A stretch of DNA of 64,000 nucleotides, from positions 62,001-126,000 of the forward strand of contig NZ_JAYFFI010000003.1 in NCBI RefSeq assembly GCF_036289405.1, written 5' to 3'. Shown here one piece after another: positions 8,437 through 17,170 of this stretch. The notes below the pieces were generated by a model. That model saw only the letters and a program-made list of their open reading frames with translations, made no database searches and was not told where the DNA came from. Positions within the stretch are counted from its first letter, which is position 1. Each line of letters begins with the position of its first letter. Source of the DNA: Pseudoramibacter faecis (GTDB lineage: Bacteria; Bacillota; Clostridia; Eubacteriales; Eubacteriaceae). The translations under genes and the position numbers were made by a program.

Positions 8437-9686
8437 TTATGGATAAATCTTATAAGCCGTTCCCACCGCCAGATCCGGGTTTTCCACTACCCGCATGATG
8501 GCTTTTCCCTTTTCGTATTTATCAACTTTCACTTTCTGTAAACGGGTAAAATAGTTTTTTTTGAGGATCTTCAAATAGGTTTGCCCGGATTTTTTAACGA
8601 TTGCACTCTGAGGAACCTCATAAGCGGTGTACGCCTGCAAATGAATATCCGTTTTGAGTGTGTTATCACCGGCAAAAACAGAAATATAATCTTTGAATAA
8701 AACAACCGCTATTTTTTGATTCCCATCATACATGACATCGACCAAATAGCAATCATAATTCTTCCCGTTTTTCTCAATGGTTAATTGCGGATATTGCCAT
8801 AAGACATCTACCCGTTTAACCAGATAATCGTAATATTGGGCATTTTGCTTTTTCTCTTTTGTACCGACGATTTCCTTTTTTATAGCCAGCTTCATAGCCA
8901 GCGCCTGGGATTCACCGTCGATCAACTCATCACGATCGACAATAAAAGCAGCAAAAAGTCTATCGTTATCAACAATTTTTAGTGCTGGCTCGTTCTGCTG
9001 GTCAATCTTTGAAACATCATTGAGAAAACTGACATCAACATAGGGCAACGTACTTTCTCGAACGACTTTTTCCATGGTGTTCACCGTCCCATAAATATAA
9101 CCCGTAGACAACATATCAAGTTTACCCAAAATAATGTCTCGTTTTCCAGTATTCTGAAGTGCTTCAAAAGCTTTTTTCTTCGCGATTAATTCCGATTTGG
9201 TCATCCCCATATAACTGGCGGAATTAACCAAAAAAACTTTACGTTCCTTCTGATCCTTTCCCATCTGACTGAAAATTTTATCCAATCCACGAAAATTGCT
9301 TTGCAACTGACCGACAATCGTCGGCCAATGTTTATATGCCTTTTCGCTTAAAATCCGATCGATCGTTTTAATTTGATTTTTAATATACGTCTGATCAACA
9401 ATCTTTTTCGACTTCGTTAGAGCACTGTATCCATTGACTTTGCTTCCCTGGACATTCACCAGATCCTCAGCGCTAAAATTATTCAATTCGATATAATCGA
9501 TGTTTTTAAAGAAATAGACCTTTGCATTGGTCTCATAAATATAGTCGGTTCTTTCAATCAGGCCGCTCTTGTTCCTCCGATAATGGAAGGCAACAAGCAC
9601 GACCACAATTAAAAAAAAACGAGACCGATCTTAAGAACGCGTCTACGTTTGATTTTTCTCTTTTCTTTTCGTGCAACTTGACTCAT
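8437..9686 (-). pseudogene. HlyD-like membrane-fusion/adaptor protein gene with N-terminal frameshift
   Basis: The long frame (about 390 residues, 8437-9606) resembles the HlyD-like protein often encoded upstream of yggS-sepF in Clostridia, with beta-rich C-terminal repeats and an Arg/Lys-free hydrophobic start. The true start is the ATG at 9686, preceded by AAGGA, which encodes a basic tail (MSQVARKEKRKIKRRR) and the beginning of a membrane segment. A run of 9 T (9611-9619 on the plus strand as A) puts a TAA in that frame. One extra T would restore LVFFLIVVVLVA and join both parts. This is either a real phase-variable or inactivating slip or an assembly error in the homopolymer. Confidence 0.75.
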
Positions 9687-9710
9687 TCGTTGTCATCCTT
9701 GTATAAATTA

Positions 9711-9752
9711 AAATGGTCTGAGTGAAAGGAATTGAACCTCCGGCCTCGTGAA
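9711..9752 (-). repeat. Partial copy of tRNA-Pro 3' end (attachment-site repeat)
   Basis: These 42 bases match 12134-12175 with two mismatches. They include the CCA end, acceptor 3' strand and T-arm of the tRNA-Pro gene but diverge inside the anticodon arm, so no complete tRNA can fold here. This is the expected remnant of integration of an element into the 3' end of a tRNA gene. Confidence 0.85.
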
Positions 9753-10137
9753 AGCGCCTTCAGCGTGGAAACCGTCCAAATAGCGGAATTTACACAATCT
9801 TGCATGAAATAAATGCATTCTAAGAGTGCTATTTTCGCTCCCTTATCCCAAACTTACAAAAATTACTGTAAATATTTTGATATCTATAAAATTATATCAA
9901 AAATCAAATCATTGTCAATTATCGAGGAGAACAAAAAATGTTTATAGATTCAAAAATTTCCATCGTAAAAACTGAACAAATGGCCGACTAAATTTCGTGT
10001 TAGCTTTCGCAAAAAAGAAAAAATTCAAGCAAAATCAAAACTTTTAAACGTACTTTCATCGTATAAAACCTTAGATGAAGATTTAAAAAAAGAATTATCA
10101 GGCATTCATCAAGACATTCAAAATTTGAACGACAAAG

Positions 10138-10480
10138 CTTTAAAAGCTTTGCTAAGTGGATTGTCACCGCTCCGAAGGAGCTACCGGAAGACTTAGAACG
10201 CAAATTCTTTGAAGATACCTACGACTTCTTAAATCACCGCTACACAGGGGGAAGAAAATGTAATCTATGCGCAGGTACACAAAAACGAAAGCGAACAGCT
10301 CCACTCACATTATGGTTTTGTGCCGATAACCAGAGACGAAACCTCGAACCATGAAACCGAATTTAAGGTCTGCAAAAAGCCCATGTGAACCGAAAGGATT
10401 TGTTTAACTTCCACCAAAACTTACAAACTTACCTTAATGAAACCTTTGCCGCCGAGCCACTTGCCCCCACATCACCGCGG
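10138..10480 (+). pseudogene. MobV/Pre-type relaxase remnant
   Basis: Across frameshifts, the segment reads WIVTAPKELPEDLERKFFED, then DFLNHRYTGGEENVIYAQVH and HSHYGFVPITRDE. This matches the MobV (Pre/Mob) family region in which a conserved histidine cluster (HxDExxPHxHxxFVP in intact members) binds the metal. The first half of the relaxase and its end are not recognisable. At least one frameshift lies near 10253. Confidence 0.65.
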
Positions 10481-10584
10481 CCCAGGGCGGCAATCGCGCC
10501 GTCAGAGAATTAAAAGTTACGGCTACGGCGTTAAGCGGGAACGGGCTTACGCCATCAACCGCGAGAGGCGAGCTTTATGAAGCT

Positions 10585-12125
10585 ATCACAAAAGGCTACG
10601 CTGGGGCCCTATGGCCTTTCTAATCTTATTTACAACCTACATGCGGCCTATCAAGCGGATACGGCACCGGCTTCGGACTACTTTGGCCGTCGTCCCATGC
10701 TAATATGCATTTGCCGCGGCTAAAGCCGGCTTAGTGATCTTCGCCGTTTTAGCTATCCTGTTTTGGATCATCTTAAAGCAGTTAATCGCCTACCGGCATT
10801 ATTCCGGGCGCAGTTATACCGGCAATCTTTTGCGCCATGCTGGTATGCCATCCGGGCTATTCTCAACGGCGGCCAAAGCGAAACAAGATTATTTTGAGCG
10901 ATAGAAGCCGCAGAGAAACGAGCGCGGCTGCTCGTTATTGCGATACAGGCGGCGAAACAAGAACCAATCGGCATCTTGTTCGGCAAAGATTAGCAAGATA
11001 ATTACCGTTTTGACGCGGTCAAAAACTTATCTACCGCGCATGTCGCCGTGACCGGGCCAACCGAAACGGGTAAAACCCAATGCGTTTTACTGCCAACATT
11101 ACGCGTTTAGCCAAGGAAATTCCACGTGTTCGCGCTTAATCTGTCCGAGGGCATCTCCCGTGCAAACATCCGGCAAAACGCCGCTTTCATCGGCCTTGAA
11201 AATGCGCAGGCCCGTTATCGCTTTGATGTATTTCGGAGAGATTTAAGAAAATCTTGCGCACGGCATCGCTTATCACACTGGAACAGCGCGCAACCGTTGT
11301 TGACGCGGTTAAAAGAATCGACTTTGCAATGATACCGAAAGCGTCAAAAAGCGACAGCGCCGGAAAATACTTCACCGATGCAAGCCGCGCTTTTTTAACC
11401 GAGGCACCATTGTCCGATGCATTCACCGAGAAAAGCTTTATTTCAGCATTAAAAAGCATTCGAAACACGTTTTGTTTTTTATGCGGGTGCCATCGAAAAG
11501 GCCGGACAACCGGAAGCTATCGGTCAAATCAGGCAATTTAAGGGGATCGATTCGGGGGATCAAAACGTCAGCAGCGCACATAACGAAACTCAAAAGGCAG
11601 CGGCCCTCTTTCTTGACAAGCCCATTTTAGCCAAAATCTTTTCAAAGCCGGATTTTGGGGAACCGGCGCAGATGCTTTCAATCTCGGGCATCAAGCACAA
11701 AGATATTTTTTATTAAGCTTTCGATGCAAAACGTGGAGGTTTACGCACCCGCTATCGCGATGATTTACGCGCAATTTTTTAATTACGTGTACGCCCGACC
11801 CATTAACCCCCGCGCCGATCCTGTGCCTGATGGATGAATTTGCATCCTTCGCGCGGCGCATTCCGGGGATTGAGAATGCTTTCAGAAACTTCCGGAAGTT
11901 CGGCGTTAGGCTTTTGATCTGCTTTCAAGGCTTCGCATCCTTGGACAAAGAGCTGGGTAAAGAGAACCGGACAATTATTCTCAATAACTCCTCCTTCATT
12001 GTGGAACACGAAAAGGAGGGCTTTTTTCTTCAAACCTTTAAGGTCTCCGGAACCACGCATCTAATGCGTGGTTTTCGGCATACAAAAATAAGGACTCTCA
12101 GCATTGCTGAAAGCCCCTCCTATTT
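10585..12125 (+). pseudogene. VirD4/TraG-type coupling protein remnant
   Basis: Fragments of a type IV coupling ATPase lie in the right order on the plus strand. The Walker A region VAVTGPTETGKTQ is near 11045-11080, and the Walker B region CLMDEFASFARRIPGIENAF is near 11825-11880. FRKFGVRLLICFQGFASLDK and ENRTIILNNSSFIVEHEK follow. Numerous frameshifts and stops separate them. In an intact element this protein would feed the relaxosome into a conjugation channel. Confidence 0.7.
12051..12073. terminator. Perfect 10-bp stem-loop at the end of the coupling-protein remnant
   Basis: Arms AACCACGCAT and ATGCGTGGTT with a 3-base loop, followed by TTTT on the plus strand. It may be a terminator or the hairpin end of a lost IS200/IS605-type element. 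Confidence 0.5.
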
Positions 12126-12133
12126 CCCTAAAC

Positions 12134-12175
12134 AAATGGTCTGAGTGAGAGGAATCGAACCTCCGGCCTCGTGAA
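12134..12175 (-). repeat. Attachment-site repeat inside the intact tRNA-Pro gene
   Basis: Partner of the 42-base copy at 9711-9752. Only this copy continues into a full tRNA, so it marks the element end that keeps the tRNA functional. Confidence 0.8.
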
Positions 12176-12213
12176 CCCCATTCACGCGCGCTACCAAACT
12201 GCGCCACACCCAG
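12137..12213 (-). tRNA. tRNA-Pro (anticodon GGG)
   Basis: A 77-base cloverleaf on the minus strand. The acceptor CTGGGTG pairs with CACTCAG with one G-T pair, and the D arm starts GCGCAGTTTGGTAGCGC. The anticodon arm CGTGA-ATGGGGT-TCACG places GGG at positions 34-36 with U33, and the T arm is GGAGG-TTCGATT-CCTCT. The ACCA 3' end is encoded. The gene is the integration target of the decayed element to its left. Confidence 0.92.
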
Positions 12214-12354
12214 ACAATATAATTATTATAGCGAAAAGTTTTTTCTAATTCAAGTCTTTTATCGTTTTTATTTCGTGTCAATGATTGTCCTGAAAGTCGC
12301 TCCTACCCGTAAAATGGTAGCTAGCGTAACGGGGAGCTATAAACCTTTTATGCC

Positions 12355-12378
12355 AGCCAGCGTCTCAAGGCGCTGGCT
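12355..12378. repeat. IS200/IS605-type terminal hairpin
   Basis: Stem AGCCAGCG/CGCTGGCT with an 8-base loop, located about 30 bases beyond the stop of the transposase remnant. Such imperfect palindromes form the single-stranded ends recognised by Y1 transposases. Confidence 0.5.
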
Positions 12379-12407
12379 TTCACTTTGTTCAAGCTACACC
12401 ACGCTTA

Positions 12408-12808
12408 TTACTGGCTACCTCCCAAAGGGAAGTAACTCTTAAACGGATCTTCATATTTCTTCACGCTCCGTTTATCCTGAACGATATCGTTCTTTTCCTG
12501 ATCGCGTATATATTTTCTGATGATTTTCTCATTTAATCCAACCGTACTGACTTAATAATCTACTGACCAAAAATGCCGTTTCCCAAATTTATACTTTAGA
12601 TTTGCGTGCCTATCAAGCATCATTAATGCGCTCTTTCTTTTAAGATAACCCATAAATGAAGAAACGCTGATTTTTGATGGTATACTTACGAGCATATGAA
12701 TATGATCTGACATAAGATGCTCTTTTATTATTTCAACACCCTTGTATGCACTCAACTGTTTAAGAATATTTCGTAGATCTGCCTTGTATTGATTGTAAAT
12801 TATTTTCG
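12408..12808 (-). pseudogene. tnpA: IS200/IS605 family transposase TnpA, broken
   Basis: The frame reads YNQYKADLRNILKQLSAYKG, then HLMSDHIHMLVSIPSK with the HUH metal motif, and FGKRHFWSVDY. A TAA stop interrupts it where YYVST is expected, and the C-terminus VSTVGLNEKIIRKYIRDQEK continues in frame after the stop. Upstream, one base is missing from an A-run near 12806, and the first 25 or so residues are absent or replaced by the end of the serine recombinase gene. It encodes no working transposase. Confidence 0.8.
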
Positions 12809-12809
12809 T

Positions 12810-14633
12810 CTATGCTTTGGTGTAAACTCTATAGTAATCTGAATCACACATCCCTGTTTCAAGCGTTATTGGCTGAACAGCGTTCTTATCTATGTATTCG
12901 GCTGCGCCGAAAAGGCCCGTGTAGTCTTCGGAATTGCAGCCTTTAATGAAAATCTGACAGATGCGTTTGTCACCCTCCGTCGTAATGTATATTCTCTCCA
13001 CAACGGTATTTATAAGCGTTACCAGTGTTTCCGGCTGTGCGTCTTTTGCATATTCTGCAAAGGATAGCAGTTTCTTTTTGATCGTATTTAATTCCTGGAA
13101 CATAAACTGATTTCCAGCCTGAGCTTCCTCCATGCGATGAGGCGCCGCCCGGTTTTTCTCCAGCTCGGCAGACATTTCCTGAATATCTGCTTCGATATAT
13201 TTTTGAAGTGCCTCATCAGCATTGCGCATATTCCGTACCTGATTGGCAATCGCTGTTTGCAGTGTTTCTATTATTTTTTGCGTGTTCCGGTATTCCATTT
13301 CACTTTGATCAGAGCGAATCAGGCGTTCCAGTTTGTCCTCAAACACGCGGCTGTAATATTCGCTTCGCTCTTCACTCAAGTTGGAAAGTTGCTCGACCAC
13401 ATATTCATCAAGAGTCACGCCTTCAACAGCCATAAAGGTACATTCATTTTTTCTAAATTCGGGACACACATATTTGAACCGCGGTTTTCCATTTGTCCAG
13501 CGATTGGATTCTGAGATGACCCGCAGCCGTTTCCCACAATGCGGGCAATACATCAGTCCGAAAAGCAGAGCGTTGGTCTTGCGATGTGGCCGATTGTACT
13601 TTTCGGCAATCGCATCCAATAGTTTCTGCGTTTTTATCCATTCCTTTGAGGAAATAAAACCTTCATGCTTCCCGACAGAAATAATCCATTCGCTGATCGG
13701 TTTAGGCGACAACAGCTGGGAGAACTTAGGATTAAAGAACGTGGAATCCTCATCCTCTATTTTACATTGATCTGTTTTGTTGTAAACGGAAAGGCCATGC
13801 TCTCCATCGAACTCCGAGAGTTCTCCGAAGATATTCCCGTCATGCTCAAGAAAATAGTTATATGCCTGTTCGTCTGCCGTGCAGTAAATTGGATTTTTAA
13901 GGATCAGTCTGATCGTTGAAGTTGTAAAGTTTGCCCCTTGTTTCGTTTTATATTCCTTATTGATCTCTTTTACTGTTTTCATAATCGATCTGGCGCGATG
14001 AAAGACGCGGTATATTTTCTGAACCAGGACTTTCTCATCCTCTATGCTGACAAGGAAACTGACCGCGCTTTTATTTTTCCCGCTTCCGGTTGATACGCGG
14101 TTTGATGTAAATCCGGTCGGAGTTGCACCTCCCAGCCAGCGCCCATCCTTGGCAGGCTCCATCAGATTGTCCTGGATACGTTCCGTAAGGATGTCCCGTT
14201 CAAATTCCGCGATGATGGCAAGTCCCTGAATAATAATTTTTGATGTGCCGATTTGTGTATTTATATTGTTTGAACAAACCAGCAGGGTTACGTCGTGTCG
14301 CTCGAAGTATTCCAACAATCTCATAAGATCAGAGGTCTTCCGGCTGACACGATCCAGCTTATAACAGGCAACGGCTTTTATCTTGCCCATTTCTATATCG
14401 CGCAAAAGCCGCTGAAAATCGGGGCGATCCGAATAATAGCCGCTCAATCCCTTATCTTCATATTTCAGGAACGGGTAATCTTCCGATAATGACAGTTGAT
14501 TGACGGCATAACCGGAACTTTGTTTGAACCGTACTCCGATACTGTCCCCCTTGTTGGTAATGCGGGATTTCCTCGTATAAATGGCTACGCTGCGATTATC
14601 CTCTCCATTGATATTTCTTGCTTTCCTTTTCAT
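12810..14633 (-). CDS. Large serine recombinase (site-specific integrase, TnpX-like)
   Basis: A 607-residue recombinase that would integrate and excise an element through a phosphoserine DNA link. The resolvase catalytic domain begins SVAIYTRKSRITNKGDSIG (catalytic Ser in YTRKS), with KAVACYKLDRVSRKTSDLMR and the E-helix region after it. It is followed by the recombinase domain, a zinc ribbon (CPHCGKRL ... CPEFRKNEC) and a coiled-coil C-terminal part. The start at 14633 is chosen because AAAGGAGG lies 8 bases before that ATG. The last codons overlap sequence that aligns with the TnpA coding region, so the gene abuts or ends in the broken IS. It follows a frameshifted PemK gene. Confidence 0.9.
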   Translation of the reverse strand: MKRKARNINGEDNRSVAIYTRKSRITNKGDSIGVRFKQSSGYAVNQLSLSEDYPFLKYEDKGLSGYYSDRPDFQRLLRDIEMGKIKAVACYKLDRVSRKTSDLMRLLEYFERHDVTLLVCSNNINTQIGTSKIIIQGLAIIAEFERDILTERIQDNLMEPAKDGRWLGGATPTGFTSNRVSTGSGKNKSAVSFLVSIEDEKVLVQKIYRVFHRARSIMKTVKEINKEYKTKQGANFTTSTIRLILKNPIYCTADEQAYNYFLEHDGNIFGELSEFDGEHGLSVYNKTDQCKIEDEDSTFFNPKFSQLLSPKPISEWIISVGKHEGFISSKEWIKTQKLLDAIAEKYNRPHRKTNALLFGLMYCPHCGKRLRVISESNRWTNGKPRFKYVCPEFRKNECTFMAVEGVTLDEYVVEQLSNLSEERSEYYSRVFEDKLERLIRSDQSEMEYRNTQKIIETLQTAIANQVRNMRNADEALQKYIEADIQEMSAELEKNRAAPHRMEEAQAGNQFMFQELNTIKKKLLSFAEYAKDAQPETLVTLINTVVERIYITTEGDKRICQIFIKGCNSEDYTGLFGAAEYIDKNAVQPITLETGMCDSDYYRVYTKA

Positions 14634-14789
14634 CCGTATTGCCTCCTTTGTTGCAATGGCGGCAATTACACGCCGCACCTTTTACAGCGATTATATCGAC
14701 GGTTTCTGTGCTGCTGCAAAGGTGCGATTTTCCTCCTGAAAGGCAGTAAGGATTGCCTTTAACTCCATCACTGTCCATACTGATATATC

Positions 14790-14873
14790 CTACAGCAAAA
14801 AATCCACACGTCTATCATCAAATTCATACATATACTTTTCGCTGTTTTTCCCGAAATGAAACACAGTTTCCAT
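14790..14873 (-). CDS. Short ORF between pemK copy and recombinase
   Basis: A 27-codon frame starting METVFHFGKNSEKYMYEFDD with a good ribosome binding site (GGAGGATTT) that overlaps the end of the PemK reading frame. After its TAG the same frame stays open for about 32 more codons (DISVWTVMELKAILTAFQEE...), so it may be a 60-residue protein cut by a nonsense mutation. I do not recognise the family. Confidence 0.4.
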   Translation of the reverse strand: METVFHFGKNSEKYMYEFDDRRVDFLL

Positions 14874-14883
14874 AAATCCTCCA

Positions 14884-15403
14884 TCAATCTCTCGCTATCA
14901 GTTCATATTCATGGCCCATCCGATGATTGCAATAGGTGCAGGTATTGCGCTCCTGGTTTTCAGATGCCCGCGCAAGATCATACTTCCCACCCATACGAAA
15001 GTTATCCGCACACAGCTTGCATAAACACAGAACAAGATTTTGATGCGGCGGTTTGCTCAGGCCGATACTGACAACAAGAGCGCGATTCAATTCTCTTAAA
15101 TGCTTCTCTTCCAGACTTCCCGCAAATTTCTCCAGCCGCTTTTTGTCCAACGTCCGTATCTGTTCCAGCAAAATGACTGAAGGCAGTTCCAGCCCATAAT
15201 CGGTTCCAAATAAAGCAGTGGGTCGGCAGCTTTGCCCTCGCGTCAACCTTGCTTGTGATTGCGGCAACGACCACCGTAGGGCTGTGTTTATTCCCTATGT
15301 CATTTTGGATAATCACTACAGGACGGTAGCCCATCTGTTCTGATCCGACGCCTTGCCCCAGATCGGCAAAATAGATATCGCCTCGTTTATATGTCCGATT
15401 CAT
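14884..15403 (-). pseudogene. PemK/MazF-family toxin-like gene, frameshifted (copy A)
   Basis: The N-terminal part reads MNRTYKRGDIYFADLGQGVG and GYRPVVIIQNDIGNKHSP. The C-terminal part DYGLELPSVILLEQIRTLDK up to YCNHRMGHEYELIARD is in another frame. Comparison with the intact copy at 30528-31043 shows one extra T in the codon string for HCFI(G), near 15215. The ribosome binding site GAGGAGGTG is intact. The neighbours on the left are the short ORF and the serine recombinase; in copy B they are an excisionase and a tyrosine integrase. Confidence 0.85.
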
Positions 15404-15449
15404 CTTCACACCTCCTCGAAATAGTAAAACGGCATATCATGCCTTCTAT

Positions 15450-15950
15450 GTAAAGCCGGACAAAAGAACGCCTCAAAGCCGAAGGAAGTTTCACCCTCGT
15501 CTGTAGCGATTCCATTTGGCCGGCTATTTTCTCTTATTTGAGCTTATTTGTCCTCGACACCCCGGCTCATGGCGGGAAATCATCAAGCGGCTGACGGTGC
15601 ATCAGCTCCACGGGAATCCCACCCCCGGCAGGATCTCTGTCGGCTGCCTTCATTGCGTGCGACGCCTCACGCCGGAACCGGCGCTGTACGTTCAAGCTGT
15701 GACTGAACAGGAGTATCTTTGACTCCATTGCCTATCGTGGCCGCGTCGGGAACCGCCCGACGCTTATAGCCGGCTGTTTACCGCTCTGTGCGAAAGGATG
15801 CAAGCCGGAAAATACTGTGTGGGTTTCCGCTGCTTTCCTCCGCACATCATGGCGCAGCCGCTAACGTGGCTCATGCTCATCGCAATAACAATGGGAATGT
15901 GCCTGATGAATGGGTATGCAGTTTTCAAAGAACAGGAGGGGAGTAGTCAG
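15450..15950. repeat. Conserved non-genic block, copy A
   Basis: This stretch between the PemK and sigma-like genes is highly similar to 31070-31600 in the second element. The best-conserved core (about 15540-15725) has a plus-strand frame and a minus-strand frame, but differences between copies are nearly all non-synonymous in both, so neither is supported as a gene. Short GC-rich inverted repeats (AGCCGG ... CCGGCT) suggest RNA or DNA structure. Confidence 0.6.
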
Positions 15951-16003
15951 TTATAGAAAGACCTCTCACTCTATTTGCCGTTGAGTGAGAGGTCTGATAA
16001 CCC

Positions 16004-16453
16004 TCATTTCAAAATTTCTTTCAGTTTTTTCAAAATGCGCTGTTTTTTCTTATGTACCGCATTCGGATATACCCCCAGTTCCTTTGCATAGTCGCGCTCC
16101 GTCCTGTCTTCATAGAACAGAGCATAAACAAGAGCATATTCCTCATCGGTCAGCTTTGTAAGTGCCAGACGCAGATCGTCTTCAGCCAGCCTGCGGAATA
16201 CGGCATCCTCAACGCTTTCTCTGGTATCTTCAAATTGCCTGGCATTGTCAGTTATCAACCGATCCAGAGAATCTTCTCTGCTGGGAATGACTCGCTGTAC
16301 AGTACCATCCTTTGCCAATATGATTCGCTCTGTCTTCAGATCTGTTTCGAAGTAACGCATTTTTCGGTCACCCTGCATATAGACCTGATAGACCTCCTCC
16401 GTTATCTCAATGAACTGACCATCGATCCATAGCTTTCTTTTCTCCTTATCCAT
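16004..16453 (-). CDS. Sigma-70 region 4-like DNA-binding protein (copy A)
   Basis: A 149-residue protein with a C-terminal helix-turn-helix of sigma region 4 type (LTDEEYALVYALFYEDRTER followed by YAKELGVYPNAVHKKKQRIL). The N-terminal half (LWIDGQFIEITEEVYQVYMQ) is typical of sigma-like regulators in Tn916/Tn1549-like elements. The start at 16453 follows GGAGGTGCAAG. It shares an exactly identical 140-base tract with its paralog at 31642-32091. It probably controls element genes; the target is unknown. Confidence 0.85.
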   Translation of the reverse strand: MDKEKRKLWIDGQFIEITEEVYQVYMQGDRKMRYFETDLKTERIILAKDGTVQRVIPSREDSLDRLITDNARQFEDTRESVEDAVFRRLAEDDLRLALTKLTDEEYALVYALFYEDRTERDYAKELGVYPNAVHKKKQRILKKLKEILK

Positions 16454-16901
16454 CTTGCACCTCCGAATCGCACGAAAACCTTTAGGGTTCGTTTGAGTCG
16501 GAGGACTGCGGCAATGACGCTGCCGCTCTGAACGGAATATAGAAAAGCGCCTGCGATACAACAGAATATGCTGTAATGCAGGCGCATAGACGCCATCTAT
16601 TTCATTATTATACTGAATTTTTGGTTCAGTATATGGCACATAATGATTCCACTTTATATGTGCGTTTTTTTTGAGAAGACTGACCGTTCAGTCAGCCAGA
16701 GGAAAAACTGCTGTTTCTAATGATCAGCACAGAGCACAGGTATGACCAGCGCATCGCAACCCCTCCTTCCAGTCTTTATTGGCGGAGCGGCTGCTCGTCT
16801 GTTCATCCTCTTATGAACCTGTATGCCACTTATAATTGAGCCTTCATGCCATTATCGCCATGAACTGAAATGGATAAATTATAAGCGGAGGTGAACTAAC
16901 A

Positions 16902-16967
16902 GTGCGCAATTTACCTGAATCACCGGGAACAGCCCTCATCAACACCGCCCCTGAAAAGCAGCCATAA
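16902..16967 (+). pseudogene. XRE-family regulator reduced by internal deletion
   Basis: A GTG start after GGAGGTG leads into MRNLPESPG and then directly TALINTAPEKQP before the stop. The intact paralog at 32538-32876 begins MHNIPESLG and ends TALINTVPEKQP, so about 90 residues including the whole helix-turn-helix are missing, without loss of frame. A 21-residue peptide could still be made, but no regulator. Confidence 0.8.
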
Positions 16968-17053
16968 GGCTGTTTTTCTTCTTCGTTTTTTGTCCATATA
17001 TAAAGCTGCTCCTTATGAAAATGAGCCGATGACCGCAGTCTTTCGACTGTCGA

Positions 17054-17125
17054 TCATCGGCTCTGCGTCTCAGCGTCCGGCTCTTGGATGATAGTGTATT
17101 ACTTGTTTCAGGCTGGTCATCGTTT
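17054..17125 (-). pseudogene. Cysteine-rich KTR protein remnant
   Basis: Only the C-terminal end (EPDAETQSR then stop) and some upstream similarity to the KTR gene at 32973-33164 remain; the cysteine pairs are lost. The stop codon lies in a hairpin (arms GAGCCGATGA and TCATCGGCTC, 17023-17063), as in the intact copies. Confidence 0.65.
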
Positions 17126-17170
17126 CTTCCCAAACACCTGGAACAAATCTGACGTGTGCAGATTTATCTC

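Larger units (their letters stand above)
9753..12133. mobile_element. Decayed mobilizable element integrated at tRNA-Pro
   Basis: A 2.4-kb segment bounded by direct repeats of the tRNA-Pro 3' half. It contains only broken genes: a MobV-like relaxase remnant and a VirD4/TraG-like coupling protein remnant, both on the plus strand with many stops and frameshifts. No integrase gene is left. The stretch 9753-9937 holds no gene. A short reading frame beginning ATG at 9938 after GAGGAG ends after 17 codons, and the following 200 bases read as a Lys-rich 60-70 residue fragment without recognisable homology. Confidence 0.75.

Noticed and set aside
9714..9790. Second tRNA-Pro gene at 9.7 kb
   Set aside because: Only the 3' half matches; D arm and 5' acceptor strand are missing, so no cloverleaf forms.
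12051..12073. Hairpin as proof of a second IS200/IS605 element
   Set aside because: No transposase fragment is attached to it; a terminator explains it equally well.
15516..15722. 68-residue plus-strand protein (and its 70-residue partner at 31151-31363)
   Set aside because: All codon differences between the two copies change amino acids and no ribosome binding site is present; treated as a conserved non-genic block.
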